Part shown: positions 11,975 through 22,230 of the stretch, one piece after another | Numbering within the stretch: position 1 is the stretch's first letter | How the letters are laid out: the number at the start of each line of letters is the position of its first letter | Assembly: GCA_003290165.1 (NCBI GenBank) | Contig: QNQO01007617.1 | Coordinates: forward strand, 1-64,000 | Reading direction: 5' to 3' | Origin: Berberis thunbergii | Taxonomy: Eukaryota; Streptophyta; Magnoliopsida; Ranunculales; Berberidaceae | DNA: 64,000 nucleotides | Position numbers and translations under genes: made by a program | The notes under the pieces: generated by a model | Seen by the model: the letters and a program-made list of their open reading frames with translations, nothing else | Told to the model about the DNA's origin: nothing | Databases searched by the model: none

Positions 11975-12273
11975 TCCCATGAACTCAAGAAGACAACATT
12001 ATCAAGCTCCACCGACTTAAAGTTAGCTATTCCCATGAACTCAAAGAAGTCAACATTATCAAGCTCCACTGACTTAAAGTTAGCTATAAATAGGACTGAT
12101 CCCATTAGGTTGTAATGTAGGAGAGCAAGTAGCATTGTGTGAGGCGTCTATCTGTGAGAGACAAAATATGAGAAATGTGATGTTTGTGGATGAGGTATTG
12201 TAATGTGTAATTGTGTTTGCTCTAATCAATAAAATTGTGTGTTTATAGTCGGTCATTGGTGGGAATTCTAACA
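11975..12273 (+). repeat. Copia 3' LTR (recognisable part) with 56/57-bp tandem duplication
   Basis: The 3' LTR ends at 12273. Inside it, tcccatgaactcaa...agttagctat is present twice in tandem (11975-12030 and 12031-12087). A TATA-like CTATAAATAGG follows at about 12084, placing the likely LTR promoter. The LTR's left boundary cannot be fixed because the 5' LTR is truncated, but it probably lies near 11870-11970. Confidence 0.65.
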
Positions 12274-12758
12274 CCATCTATTGGGCCAGCTCGTAAAACC
12301 CAGAAAGGTTAAAATCAAAGGAAGACGCAATCGAAGCCCAAATCCAGGCCCATGCGAATCAAAGCCCAAATCCAGGTCTGACAAGAGCTTTCTTATAAAA
12401 AATAGGAACACCGAACAAAAAGAGTCGTGGAGGGAGTTACGCCTCCAAAAACACATCTCCATGAAGGAGGAGACTGTTACGAAAAATATCTATTTCCGTT
12501 ACGCCTCACATACTTAAGTCGCGCAGAGAATTAACTACGACTATTATAAAAGGTAAAGGGAACATTGGACAAAGGTATGCAAGTTTAATTGAGTTTTTTT
12601 TTTCAGATTTATTTCCTTCTTCAAACAAAGTTGCTGATTTAAGCATTGGAGTGCCTTCAGCCACCAAAAAGGTGGTCTTTGGTAGTCTAACATCTATTTT
12701 GCAGGTTAAACTCACAAGAGGACAAGATTTGGACGCATCAGTTTGGCATCGTCCACGG
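12274..12758 (+). repeat. G1 5' LTR (5'-truncated) and primer-binding site
   Basis: 12274-12740 matches the 3' LTR at about 28003-28492 and ends GGACGCATCA. It lacks the first roughly 75 bases because the Copia 3' LTR replaces them. A TATA-like TATAAAAGG lies near 12544. After the LTR, TTTGGCATCGTCCACGGGGA resembles the Tat/Athila site normally written TGGCGCCGT...GGGGA. Confidence 0.8.
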
Positions 12759-12794
12759 GGAACGACAAGTTTCCTTTCTAAAAGGAAGTTCCAC

Positions 12795-13785
12795 AATGAC
12801 AGAGTTCACCAAAATCTGATAGATGATCGACAAGCTGTTAGAACAAATAACACACTCTACAGATCCTCAACCCAAAGACGATAACAATAACCCTCCTACT
12901 GACAACAATGTATCGCAAGCAGCTCGCGAACATGACGCAGCTAGAGCATCAGGCCAATTGCACCCGACAATCGAGATCCATAGCATACAATAGCTCAGAC
13001 AACCCAGACATCCGACGACACTGCTACGGATCCTCGGGTAAACTTGCTTATGGTTCAGATGAACCACATGACAAAGATGTCAAAAAAATTCACACATGAG
13101 TGCATTCAGTCAGCCAATCCTATCCAAGCGCCGCCCCAGCAAAACTCCACCAACCAAACTCGAGAAAGCGACGAAGTTTCAGCAGAACCTCAACAGGGAA
13201 ACCTCGAGAGCAATAAACTTCCCCAGAGTAAGACTCCACAAAGAGACAGAACGCCTGCTGAAATCCAATTCAAAATCGGAGTCACCAATCCCAACGTATT
13301 GTATGAACTAGCCAATCCACCATTCTCCGACGCCCTCATGATAACTCCCATGCCACAGAAGTTCACTCCACCAAAGTTCGAAGTATAAAAAGACACCATT
13401 GACCCAACAGATCACTTGAGGCACTTCCACCACATGATGGCATTGAAGGAGACTACGGAGTCAATCTTGTGCATAACATTTTAAACTAGCCATACCTCTA
13501 TGACAATGAATTGGTTCAACAGCCTACTACCGAAGTCAATAGACTCCTTCTAGGCGTTAGCCATTGCCTTTATCACGAGATTCATTGGAATTCAGTGAAT
13601 GAGAAAAGGATCACACTACCTCCTCCATATCAAACAAAAGCCCGAAGAGATGATAATGGAATACGTCACTCATTTCACTAACGAGCTAACGATGATCGAT
13701 GGATGCAGTAATGACACGCCGCTGCTACTTTCACTGCTGAGCTGAAAAAATGACCTTTTTATGTTCTCAACCTGGAACCTCCAAA
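12795..13785 (+). pseudogene. G1 gag, 5' part, interrupted by CACTA-B
   Basis: Reading from about 12795 in shifting frames, the blocks NVLYELANPPFSDALMITPM, PMPQKFTPPKFEV, DPTDHLRHFHHMMALKETTE and HYLLHIKQKPEEMIMEYVTH followed by FTNELTMIDGCSND match Tat-type gypsy gag (capsid). Stops and frameshifts are numerous. The coding sequence breaks at ...LNLEPPN (13785), where the CACTA-B terminus begins, and resumes at 22231. The G2 copy is uninterrupted at this point. Confidence 0.78.
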
Positions 13786-13993
13786 CACTACACCACAATT
13801 AGCTATTAATAGCATTTAATTATAGCATTTTTTTATACTTGTGTTATGATAAGCCCAATTTTAACGCCATTCCATTATTAAAACGCTGTGGAAAACAGAT
13901 CGAAAAAATAACACCGCTCAATTTTGCTCAAAATTTTTAGAAAACCGATCGTCTCTTTCGCTAAAAGATAAAAGAATCAAGCTAACTGTGGAG

Positions 13994-14092
13994 GAAGCCA
14001 GCGAGGGGAACCGTCCATCCCTTCGGGATGCGTGCATGAAATCAGATGGCACGCATCCCGGGGATGGACGCGCTGATTTCCTCGCTGGCTTC
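13994..14092. repeat. 99-bp imperfect foldback (hairpin)
   Basis: The arms share GAAGCCAGCGAGG, CGTCCATCCC and CGGGATGCGTGC in order on one side, with their reverse complements on the other, around a loop at about 14036-14047. Roughly 35 pairs can form. The GC-rich hairpin stands out in an AT-rich element. It could be a small MITE relic or a miRNA-like precursor; nothing shows that it is processed. Confidence 0.7.
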
Positions 14093-14099
14093 ATCGACA

Positions 14100-15790
14100 T
14101 TTAGAATTTTCGAAGATAAAAACACAACGCCCTCTTCCTCTTGCTCTTGTTGTTACCCTATCTTTCCCTCTCTTACTATGCCTCTATCGGTCTCTTTGTG
14201 ATGTTCTTCTCTACTCTCCTCATTGTTTTCTTTTCCTCTCTGTTTATCTTCTTCTTCCATTGTCTCAATTGATTTGGAGCTAGGGTTACTGAAATCCCTA
14301 ATTTTCTTTGACTTAAGAATATGAGCGAGAGATATTCTGGGTGAGAGAGATTGAGAGACAGAGAGAGAGATCCATAGGCCAATTAACAGAGCTTTCCTCT
14401 CCTTCTCGCCCTTTCTTCCTCCATGCAAGTAGCAAACACAATCTCGACAACCTTCTTTTCAAGTCGCCAGCCACAGGTCCATCTCGCAGCCACCAACAGA
14501 TACATCATGGCCCCCTCTTCTCCATCTCACCATCAGATACCCAAGAATCTCTCTCCGCGAGGTCCTCTATCTCTTCTCTCTTTAATCTCAATTTCAGTAA
14601 TTTTGGCTCAGTTTTGATATTTGGTGGTTCAATTGTTCAGTTCAAATCAAAGAGATCCATGGGTACTATAAGCTTCATTACTAGGGAAAGGTAAAAACAA
14701 GAACACTGACTAGAAATTGAACCACTTGAGACCCTTCTCTTCTCTTGTTGATTCTTTCACACTCCGACACCTAAAAAGAAGAAATCCAGACACCCTTTTG
14801 TTCCCAATTTTGATTTGGACTCAACATTCATTATTTCAAAGATCAATGGAGCTCATGCCACTTTCTACTGTTGCTTCAATCAAAACTCACCCATCAAAAG
14901 TAAAGTTCACTCACTCACTTAGATCCCAATTTGTATTGATTTATTTTTTGTTTTGATTTTCATATTTGGGTTTTGATTGGCAATTGGGTATGTTGTTATG
15001 TTATTTTGTTTCATTTGTTTGATTTTACAGCAACCATATTAGTCAGGCTTATTGACATGTTGAATTGAAACAAAATGGAACAAGGTTTTTTGTTTTATAG
15101 CATTTTAAGACAATAAGGACACATGAAAGACGCCCCATTTTTTTTTGTTCTTGCATTGTAATTGTCAATTATAGCTGTATGACGCACACTACATAGCACA
15201 ATCTTTACAAATGAAGTTAGACATAAGAAAGCAATAGTCCTAAAGCATGCTAACAGAAGCAAACAGAAAATGGATTCTTTTAATTGTTGATTATGATTGT
15301 ATTTTATTTGTTTGAGATACATTTAAGCCAAATTTGGCCTAATTCACTAAGTGTTGCATACTCGCATTGATATTTACTGTTAATTTGCTTTGATTTTTGA
15401 AGCTATTTCTTTCGACCCTGGTGTAAAGACTTCAGGCAATGCTAAAAATGTGATCGTGGTAAGTGTTTATTCCATTTCCATATTGATTTGTTTCCTTTTC
15501 ATATCAATGAATGTATGAACCAAGAATAAGCTTAATTATGTTGCTATGATCGAAGCGGGTTAACGAAAGAAGCATTCCTCTTGCTCGCCTCTCTTCCTTT
15601 TCCTCTCCTATTGGTTGTTGTTCTTCATCTTCCTCTTGGTCATTTTCTTCATATCCCTCTTGGTCGCCGTGTTTTGTACTTTACAGATTGAAAACTCGGA
15701 TTCTCTCTATTTCATTTAAAGACTTGATTGATTATTCTTTTAGGTAAGCTTTTGATTTCGATTTCAAGTGCTCTTGTTCGGTTGATTGAG
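14100..15790 (+). other. captured promoter/5' UTR-like DNA with exon-like pieces, family not recognised
   Basis: A CT-rich tract (14120-14600) resembles a plant 5' UTR. Short open pieces follow: MELMPLSTVASIKTHPSK (from 14847, followed by a gtaaag donor-like site) and ISFDPGVKTSGNAKNVIV (about 15407-15460, followed by gtaagt). A second CT-rich leader-like tract lies at 15570-15760, with an intron-like start at gtaagc (15743). These look like captured plant gene ends, but I cannot name the gene. Confidence 0.35.
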
Positions 15791-15797
15791 TTGCGAT

Positions 15798-17389
15798 CTG
15801 TGCTATTAATGCGGCCGAAAGTCGGTCGAAATTCGCCCAAAAAGCGGTATATGGGCTGGACTGAATTGCACTGGGCTAACTCGGCCAGCTTTAAACGGAA
15901 CCGTTGAAATCGGTCAAAATCGGCCGATTCAGCGCTTAATCGGTCGATCCGACTCACCGATTTTTCGTTCTTTATATATGAAAAAAAAAAACCCTAATCG
16001 ATTTTCATTTGTTTGCTACAGCTGAAGAAAACCCAAAGCGACGCCGAAAATTCTTCCTCCCTTCCTTCAATCGGCTTCATCAAGCTCTCTTCCTTCAATC
16101 TGAAGAAAAAGAAGTAAAGATCTGAACCTCTCTTCCTCCCTTCCTTCAATCGGTTGCTGAAGAAGAGATCAATCAAGAGTCAAACTGCTGAACTTCCTTC
16201 AATCGACTTCATCAACCTCTCTTCCTTCAATCTGAAGAAAAATAACCTCTCTTCCTCCCTTCCTTCAATCGGTTGCTGCTGAACTGAAGTGAAGACTGAA
16301 GAGATCAATCGAAGACGTCAAACTGTCGAAGAGAACTGTTGCTTACTTCCCAAATCAAGTAAGCTTTCCCTCTCCTGAGTCTCCTCCCAGTCCATGTTCC
16401 CTCTCATCCCATTCGCTTCTTCTGTTCTTCCATGTGCTGAAATGTTTGTAATTACAGGCTAATTTCTAATTTGTAATGTAATGTTTCATTGTTTTGTAAT
16501 TTTGTAAATTAGATACACATGATGTAAATAAACTAGACGAATTTCTGTAAATGAAGTTTTTTGCAATGTTTGTTAATTACAGAGTAACAGACGAATTTTT
16601 AATTTCTTCTAGTGTTTGCTAATCAATACACATATAATTTTACAGACGAATTATACTTGTTTCAGTTTGAGAAAAAAATTACAGAGAAAAAAATTACTAG
16701 TGTGGAAAGTGATGAGAAAAAAATTGCAACGAATTATACTTGTTTCAGTTGTTTGAGAAAAAAATTATAGAGAAAAAAATTATTAGTGTGGATCAAGTGA
16801 AGTCTGAAGATGAAAATTTGTTTTGATGAAAATATTTTGGACTAACATTTGCTTATACTACTTTTGCTATAGAAGTAGATTGATACTTCATTTATTGATG
16901 TGAATGTGAACACGATTATACACTTGCTACAATTCTATAATGTGCTACATTTATTGTTGTATACATTTGCTATTATAGTTGCTTTATTTTTTGTTGTTGT
17001 TACTTGCAAGTTGCAACTCTTGACTTCTTGCTTTTATTGCTTGCAGTTCTGGCTGTTGGAGTTATTTTTATGTCAGAATGCCTATGAGTTGTTGCTGTTG
17101 CTTTCGTTGTATTTGTTGTTCGTAAACAAGTCCAGGTAACTATAAGTATTCCAACGTGCAAAATTAAATTCATTTGATTAATTAGTAAAATAATATATGA
17201 CTATGAATGATTACATATTTACACTCTTTTGATTAATTATTTATTTTGTAATCTATGACTATGATTAAAATTTAAAAATATATACTTTGAAAATTTTTTC
17301 CGCATAATTCCGCTTAGTCCCGCATAATTATGAAAAATCGTAATGCGGTCCTGACCGCATTTTGACCGCATTCCGCATTAACTGCATAG
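15798..17389. mobile_element. hAT-3: TIR transposon, 1.59 kb, with 8-bp target duplication
   Basis: A perfect 8-bp duplication GTTGCGAT (15790-15797 and 17390-17397) flanks ends CTGTGCTATTAATGCGG (left) and the inverse of CTATGCAGTTAATGCGG (right), 14 of 17 matching. The 8-bp duplication points to the hAT superfamily. Subterminal CGGTCRAAAT and GACCGCATT repeats are present at the two sides. The centre holds short tandem copies of TCTTCCTCCCTTCCTTCAAT (16060-16270) and no intact transposase, so it is non-autonomous. It sits in intron-like DNA inside CACTA-B. Confidence 0.75.
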
Positions 17390-17531
17390 GTTGCGATTCT
17401 TGACATTTGTGAGCAAAAAATCTGTTGAAATTTGTTTGTTGATCGATTTGGTTTCTAGGTAGTTCTTAATCTTGATCTGTTAAAAGCATATGTTGAACTG
17501 AAATTTTTGTTTCTTGTTTTCCTTAACTTAG

Positions 17532-17656
17532 TTTTGCGTCATATTGAGATATCAAATGGACAAAATGTGGTTGACAAAATGGTTTGCACCATTCAAAATA
17601 TTAGTTCTACAGGTTCAAAGATGTGGGAATGTTTGAAATTCCTTAACATGTTCAAA
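17532..17656 (+). pseudogene. unrecognised exon-like fragment in CACTA-B
   Basis: Between an acceptor-like aacttag and a donor-like aaagtaagg the frame reads VLRHIEISNGQNVVDKMVCT followed by IQNISSTGSKMWECLKFLNM. It is open throughout and protein-like, but I do not recognise the family. It may belong to the same captured gene as the leader-like DNA at 15570-15797, since removing hAT-3 makes them nearly contiguous. Confidence 0.35.
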
Positions 17657-17894
17657 GTAAGGTTTAAATTTTAGATAAACTATGTTGATGTATTTTGATA
17701 CATAACTTTGGGAGAGGTTAAGTTGGATATGATGGGAGAATTGTGCATCAATGCCAAAGGTATTGTATGAACAGCTGAATGCTTACATATTTTGAAATTG
17801 CTTCCTTCACAGTTTTACTGTTGATACATGTTTCTAGATTTGTTCTGGTCGTTGCATGCATGTTTCTTGATGCTCATTTTTTTTTGCTTAGGAA

Positions 17895-19283
17895 CTAGGA
17901 TGCACCGACTCTCCGAAAAATTTTCGAATCACGCGTCAAATACGTGTTGGATACGGATTCGCGTTCGACACGCGCTGGACACGTATTGGACATGGGGTCA
18001 ACGGTCAAAATTCGTTGACTGAGTTGGACATGGTCCAGATGTAGTCAAAATTCGTTGACTATGAAATTTTTAATAAACTCGCCGACTCGCCCAATCCTTC
18101 CTCCCCTCCCACACAGCGACGGTCACAGAGCAAAAAAAAACTCACAAACCTTAACCCATCGATCGATTGAGAGATCAAGAGACAGAGAAGAGAAGTCAAA
18201 ACTCAGAACAGAGAAGCATCACTGCATTGATCGATTTCGACTGACAAGAATCGATCGATTTCGAGTTTTGACAGAGAGGACTATAGAGAGATCGACAGAC
18301 GGAGGAGAAGAGAATTCGGAGCAAAGAATCATGGCGTCCTCATCGACATCAGGTACTTTCGATCGATCGATCGAAAATTTCATTTTTTTTCCTGCTTATC
18401 TGAGTAATTTCATGGCGTCCTCTGTTAGTTTCCTACTTTCCTGTGATTTCATCGACCCTCGATTGATTGATTTCATCGATCGATTGATCGATTTGATTTC
18501 TATTTTTTTTTCTACTATTCTCTGCTATTTTGGTTCCTTCCTCATTCAGTCATTTGACATTTCTTAGATTTCTATGATTTCATCGATCGATTCGATTTGG
18601 TTTTTTTTTTTCCTGCGATTATTTTTTCTGCAAGTATAATTGTTTTCCTGCGATTCCTTTTTTGTTTTGCAATTAGAATTCCAGTTAAATATAGTCTTGC
18701 ATGTAGAATTGTTTTCCTGCTTTTTTTTTCCTGTGATTCCTGTTTTGCTGTGTTTTTTCTTTTCTTTCTCTTCATATATATGAAAGCATGCATGAAATAC
18801 TTCAAATATGAAATACCCAATATTGAACTTGCACCTATTGGCTGAAAGCTAAATAAGAAATTAAAACTGGTTTTAGGCCAAGTAACTGGAGTTGATCTTT
18901 AGAAGCATGTGACAATATTAGGAAGACCAAGTGAAGGTGGGGCAAACCTTGGATCCGCTAGTTAATGAAAAAGAGATGTAGCCGCCTCGCTGGTGACTAG
19001 TGAGTTTTTAAAATTATCAATTTATATTTTATTTACATTATCAAGTTAATGAAATTATATTGCTTATGCTTTATGAGTATGACTTGAGCAGTTGAGCTTG
19101 ACTTTATGATGCATTTGTAAATTTGAGTGAATGAATTTGAATGTATTATTGATATGTTTGAATTTGATGAGTTACAAAAAAATATATATTAAAAAATTAA
19201 GTTTGACCGTGTCGCCGAGTCCTATTTTTTTGAAAATTGCCGAGTCGCGGTGTGGTGTCTGAGTCCGAGTCCGTGCATCCTTG
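17895..19283 (+). mobile_element. hAT-2: non-autonomous hAT transposon, 1.39 kb
   Basis: It is flanked by the perfect 8-bp duplication CTTAGGAA (17887-17894, 19284-19291). Ends are CTAGGATGCACCGACTC and the inverse of CAAGGATGCACGGACTC. It is collinear with hAT-1 along most of its length, including the CGTGT-rich subterminal region, the ATCGATCG tracts, a tgaaagcatgcatgaaatac block and the right terminus. It is about 300 bp longer. The targets of hAT-1 and hAT-2 share the pattern CTTnGGAn. It lies in CACTA-B. Confidence 0.88.
18331..18981 (+). pseudogene. hAT transposase remnant in hAT-2, slightly longer BED piece
   Basis: ATG at 18331 reads MASSSTSG with a donor at gtac. The next exon (from about 18877) reads QVTGVDL*KHVTILGRPSEG then GANLGS, with TAG in place of the conserved Trp codon. 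GRPSEGGANLG extends the BED finger beyond what remains in hAT-1, but the zinc ligands are still missing. The acidic tail PLVNEKEM is present in another frame before tag at 18981. Both copies therefore derive from a common transposase gene by internal deletion. Confidence 0.55.
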
Positions 19284-19825
19284 CTTAGGAACCTTGTAGG
19301 TAATGTTAATTACTACAAACAACATTATATCGTTCTATCCCCAATTAAAATTTATACTTTGTTGTGTTTATGTGACACTCTAGTTTTATTTCCATTTGAT
19401 ACATGCTTGTGTTTATGTAAATTTAGCTTAAGCCTTTCTTTTGAATCAGAAATTGACTTGTTTGAATCAGAAATTGACTTGTATGCATCAAGTAGAGATT
19501 GTTTAAAGATCACATTTTTTCTTGGGAGTGTAGTGGTTACACTACTTGCTTTTCATTTACAGAACCAGCTGTACTACTTCAAAACTTTCATTTCTCTGTG
19601 CTTGTTTGTTTTCTCTTCGATATCTTGTATTCCCTTGTTATATATAGGTTCTTGTTAGTCTCCCTCCACAGTTATTCCCTATCTATCAAATTTACGTAAT
19701 GTTATGGTAAACCCAAAATTTCTAAGGATTTTTTAGTTTATGATTTTTATCAGCTCTTGTACTTTTAAGCTCAGACAAATTGTTAGATGTGAGTGGATCC
19801 TGATTATTCTCTCACGGTGTGCAGT

Positions 19826-19991
19826 GACTTAACAAAATCATATGACATTGGAGGTGTTATCAGTGTAATGGCTCTTAGCAGTCTTTCCATTCTTATGACA
19901 ACATTGTCTAGAGTATCCAAACTTCTGTGAGAAGTTGTACTTGCTTGTGCCTTCTATGTTTATAGCGAAACATCGAGCAAAATTTTTACAG
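19826..19991 (+). pseudogene. NOC4-type nucleolar complex protein exon (CBF/Mak21 family)
   Basis: NOC4 acts in 40S ribosomal subunit assembly and export in the nucleolus. After an acceptor (gtgcag) the frame reads DLTKSYDIGGVISVMALSSL then SILMT. After a short deletion and frameshift it continues LEYPNFCEKLYLLVPSMFIA then KHRAKFLQ. These are the conserved blocks of the CBF/Mak21 domain of plant NOC4. Only this one exon-sized piece is seen. The frameshift near 19907 breaks it. It is a captured gene fragment in CACTA-B. Confidence 0.85.
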
Positions 19992-20539
19992 GGTATAGTT
20001 CTGAGATGATCAGTTGAAGTGGTTATTTGCTTCATCTTTACTAAACTTTTAGCCTCTGAGTTGGATCTGATGTAATATTTTTGAATGGAATGAATATATT
20101 CATCATCTACTTCAACATTGGACTATTTAGTGTTGTAAACCAAAAGTAGAAAAATTATGAAGAAATTTGGGAGCTTAAAAATATCAGAAAAGTTGAAAAA
20201 GTCGCGTTTTTTCATAAATCCCATCAGCGGTTAACACCATGAAACTGGTCCTCTGCACTCAATGGTTTCATTACGACATGTATGAAAATATGAAGGTCCC
20301 TACCCCTGCTTCAAAAAGAACACACCTCTTTTTTAATGATGTTGGAATTTGGAAGAATAGTAATTCCTTGTTTTGCCATAACTCTTATATTTGCTTTATG
20401 TGCTGAACAAAACAGGGGATTTTGATATGTGGCTTATGTAGCAAATTAGCAATGACCATATAAATGTGTGTTGGGAAAGATATCAAGGAATTATGATTGG
20501 GATTCATTTCCTAGTAAGCCTAAGTCACTCATGTTGCTA

Positions 20540-21068
20540 GATGAGAGGCATACGGGTTATATTAGAAGATTTTAAAGCAGGATGTGCGTGATATTAAAAC
20601 AGGAAGTAAAGCTACCATTAGATGTTTTCCGGCAATTTTTTGTTGCGGATCATTTTGTTTTAGCAGCTTAGTTATAGGAACAGTTTTTGGAGGCTTTGAG
20701 CTCTTAACAACTGCTTATTTAGAGCAGTTTTCTGGGCAGGACAATGAAGTTTGGCTGCTGAAAGTAACAGGTTGGAGTTTCGGTTGTAGAGGACGTGATC
20801 AGCAGGCAACAATGGAGAGAATGCAGATTGGCAGTTCTTGGTACAGCAACAGGACGTGCAGGAGATTTGGAGGTTTCTTGGGACGTGGCTCTTCTTGCTG
20901 TTTCTTGCAGGAGGTTGGCTGCTGAGTTGTTTTAGGCTGGGAATGACATTACTTGGTGATAAGTTTTGTTGATTTTCAGCTGCTTAGAAGTGTTGGCATT
21001 AATTCTTTCATTTGATTATTCAATGTTATTTTGGTTTTTAAGTCTAGCACTTTGGTGAACTAGGCCTA
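20540..21068. other. CACTA-B interior without a recognisable gene
   Basis: An open frame at 20584-20925 exists, but the protein (Gly/Cys-rich, MRDIKTGSKATIRCFPAIFC start) has no recognisable domain. The G/T-rich 20740-20930 part resembles in style the low-complexity DNA after the ADH fragment in CACTA-A. No function is assigned. Confidence 0.3.
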
Positions 21069-21180
21069 CACTACGTACAACTACTCATTAATAGCAGTTG
21101 ATGATAGCATTTTTATACTCGTTATTATGAAAGGCCAAATTTTAACAATATTACTAAATTAAAAGCCTAAGTGGTGAAAT
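21069..21180. repeat. internal CACTA left-terminus copy
   Basis: CACTACGTACAACTACTC followed by ATTAATAGCAGTTGATGATAG and a block ending GGCCAAATTTTAAC matches the left ends of CACTA-A (2838) and CACTA-B (13786). It lies 1.16 kb before the CACTA-B right end. Its left flank (CTA) does not match the right flank (AAA). It is therefore a nested or fused terminus, not the partner of 22227. Confidence 0.65.
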
Positions 21181-21829
21181 CCTTACACAAATTAAAAGAA
21201 GTTGAACTACTACCAATTTTGTAGATCCACTTGTATACATGCATGTATGCATGTGTGCGTCTGTGTCCATGTCAAGCTTTATAAATGCAAGTTGATGATA
21301 AAGCATATCATGTTTAATTCTTTGATTCATTTTAGAAAGAACAAAATTGGAGATGGATTATCTTAATTCTGGTTTTGGTGGACTAATCTAATTTGTCAAT
21401 TTATTTATTTATTTTTTTGTTGGTTTTAGATCGATAATCTAAAGATGGCGCAAATTGATTATCATTCAAGTTTTAAACTCTTCTAAATGTAGGTGTCTGA
21501 AATGTGTTTTATAAATACTTTTATTGACCCTAATAAGGGATTATTGTTTCTACAATCACCACAGTGCCAAGTATGAGACTGCCCAGTAACTTTATTTCAA
21601 ATTCATGTAATGGTTGGAGTGAAGAGATCAATTTTCATTGAGATGTAGTGTAGTACTTTTGACACAAATGTTGTTATTGAGATAATATTTTTATCGTATT
21701 GTATTCAAATCGTGATGGTAGTTCGTACGTTTATGAGATGATTAATATCTATTTTTGGATCATTTGGATGTTTTACATATAATATATGCAATATTATCTT
21801 CTATGGTTACAGAAATCAGTGTTACAAAA

Positions 21830-22227
21830 AGTCATTTAATAACACTTGATGAATGCTATAGAAAAAAAAAAAAACTTGAGAAACGCTATAGAAACTAATA
21901 TAATAGCATTTGTAGGGAAGACAATAGCGTTTCTGAAGCGCTATTGGTAACTAGACTAGCATTTCTTAAGCGTTGTAACAAGTTAAACAATAGCACTTTT
22001 TACACGCTATTACAGGTTTAATCATAGCATTTTTAAAACGCTATTACAAGCTAAACAATAGCACTTGAAAAATGCTATAAATGGTCTACTTACAATAGCA
22101 TTTTCTAAATCGCTATAAATAACCAAGTACCTATTATAGCTTCGATAGACATAGCATTTTAGTAAATGCTATGATATCCTACAATAGCATTTTTGAAATG
22201 CTATGAATAAGCATTTGTGGTGTAGTG
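21830..22227. repeat. CACTA-B right subterminal repeats
   Basis: Repeated AATAGCATTT/AAACGCTATT units in both orientations end at GGTGTAGTG. The order and spacing follow the CACTA-A right end closely, so the two elements belong to one family. Confidence 0.75.
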
Positions 22228-22230
22228 AAA

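Larger units (their letters stand above)
10162..12273 (+). mobile_element. truncated Ty1/copia LTR retrotransposon
   Basis: Order: end of the 5' LTR (10162-10256), primer-binding site (10260-10271), gag (10321-11200), then the 3' LTR ending TTCTAACA at 12273. Both LTR ends share GTGGATGAGGTATYGTAATG and AATAAAATTGTGTGTTTATA. Protease, integrase and reverse transcriptase are absent. The 5' LTR is cut off by the CACTA-A right end. The 3' LTR end abuts the G1 5' LTR at an internal position (ccatctattgggcc), so the Copia element inserted into the G1 LTR. Confidence 0.8.
13786..22227. mobile_element. CACTA-B: CACTA transposon, 8.4 kb, inserted in the G1 gag
   Basis: The left end CACTACACCACAATTAGC (13786) and the inverse of the right end, CACTACACCACAAATGC (22227), match closely. 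A 3-bp duplication AAA flanks it (13783-13785, 22228-22230), as expected for CACTA. The uninterrupted G2 gag reads ggaacccccaaaaacatggc where G1 reads ggaacctccaaa, then the element, then aaaaagcatggt, so the empty site confirms both borders. No transposase is seen. Contents: a foldback at 13994-14092, unrecognised exon-like pieces, a TIR element at 15798-17389, hAT-2 at 17895-19283, a NOC4 fragment at 19826-19991 and subterminal repeats at the right. Confidence 0.9.

Noticed and set aside
18055..18567. 170-codon open frame
   Set aside because: It lies inside hAT-2 and is generated by ATCGATCG-rich leader repeats; the real remnant is the spliced MASSST/BED reading.
20584..20925. 113-codon Gly/Cys-rich ORF as a gene
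   Set aside because: No recognisable domain, and it sits in low-complexity DNA within CACTA-B.
21069..22227. a simple 1.16-kb CACTA MITE
   Set aside because: Its flanks (CTA, AAA) do not match, while the pair 13786/22227 has matching AAA and an empty site.
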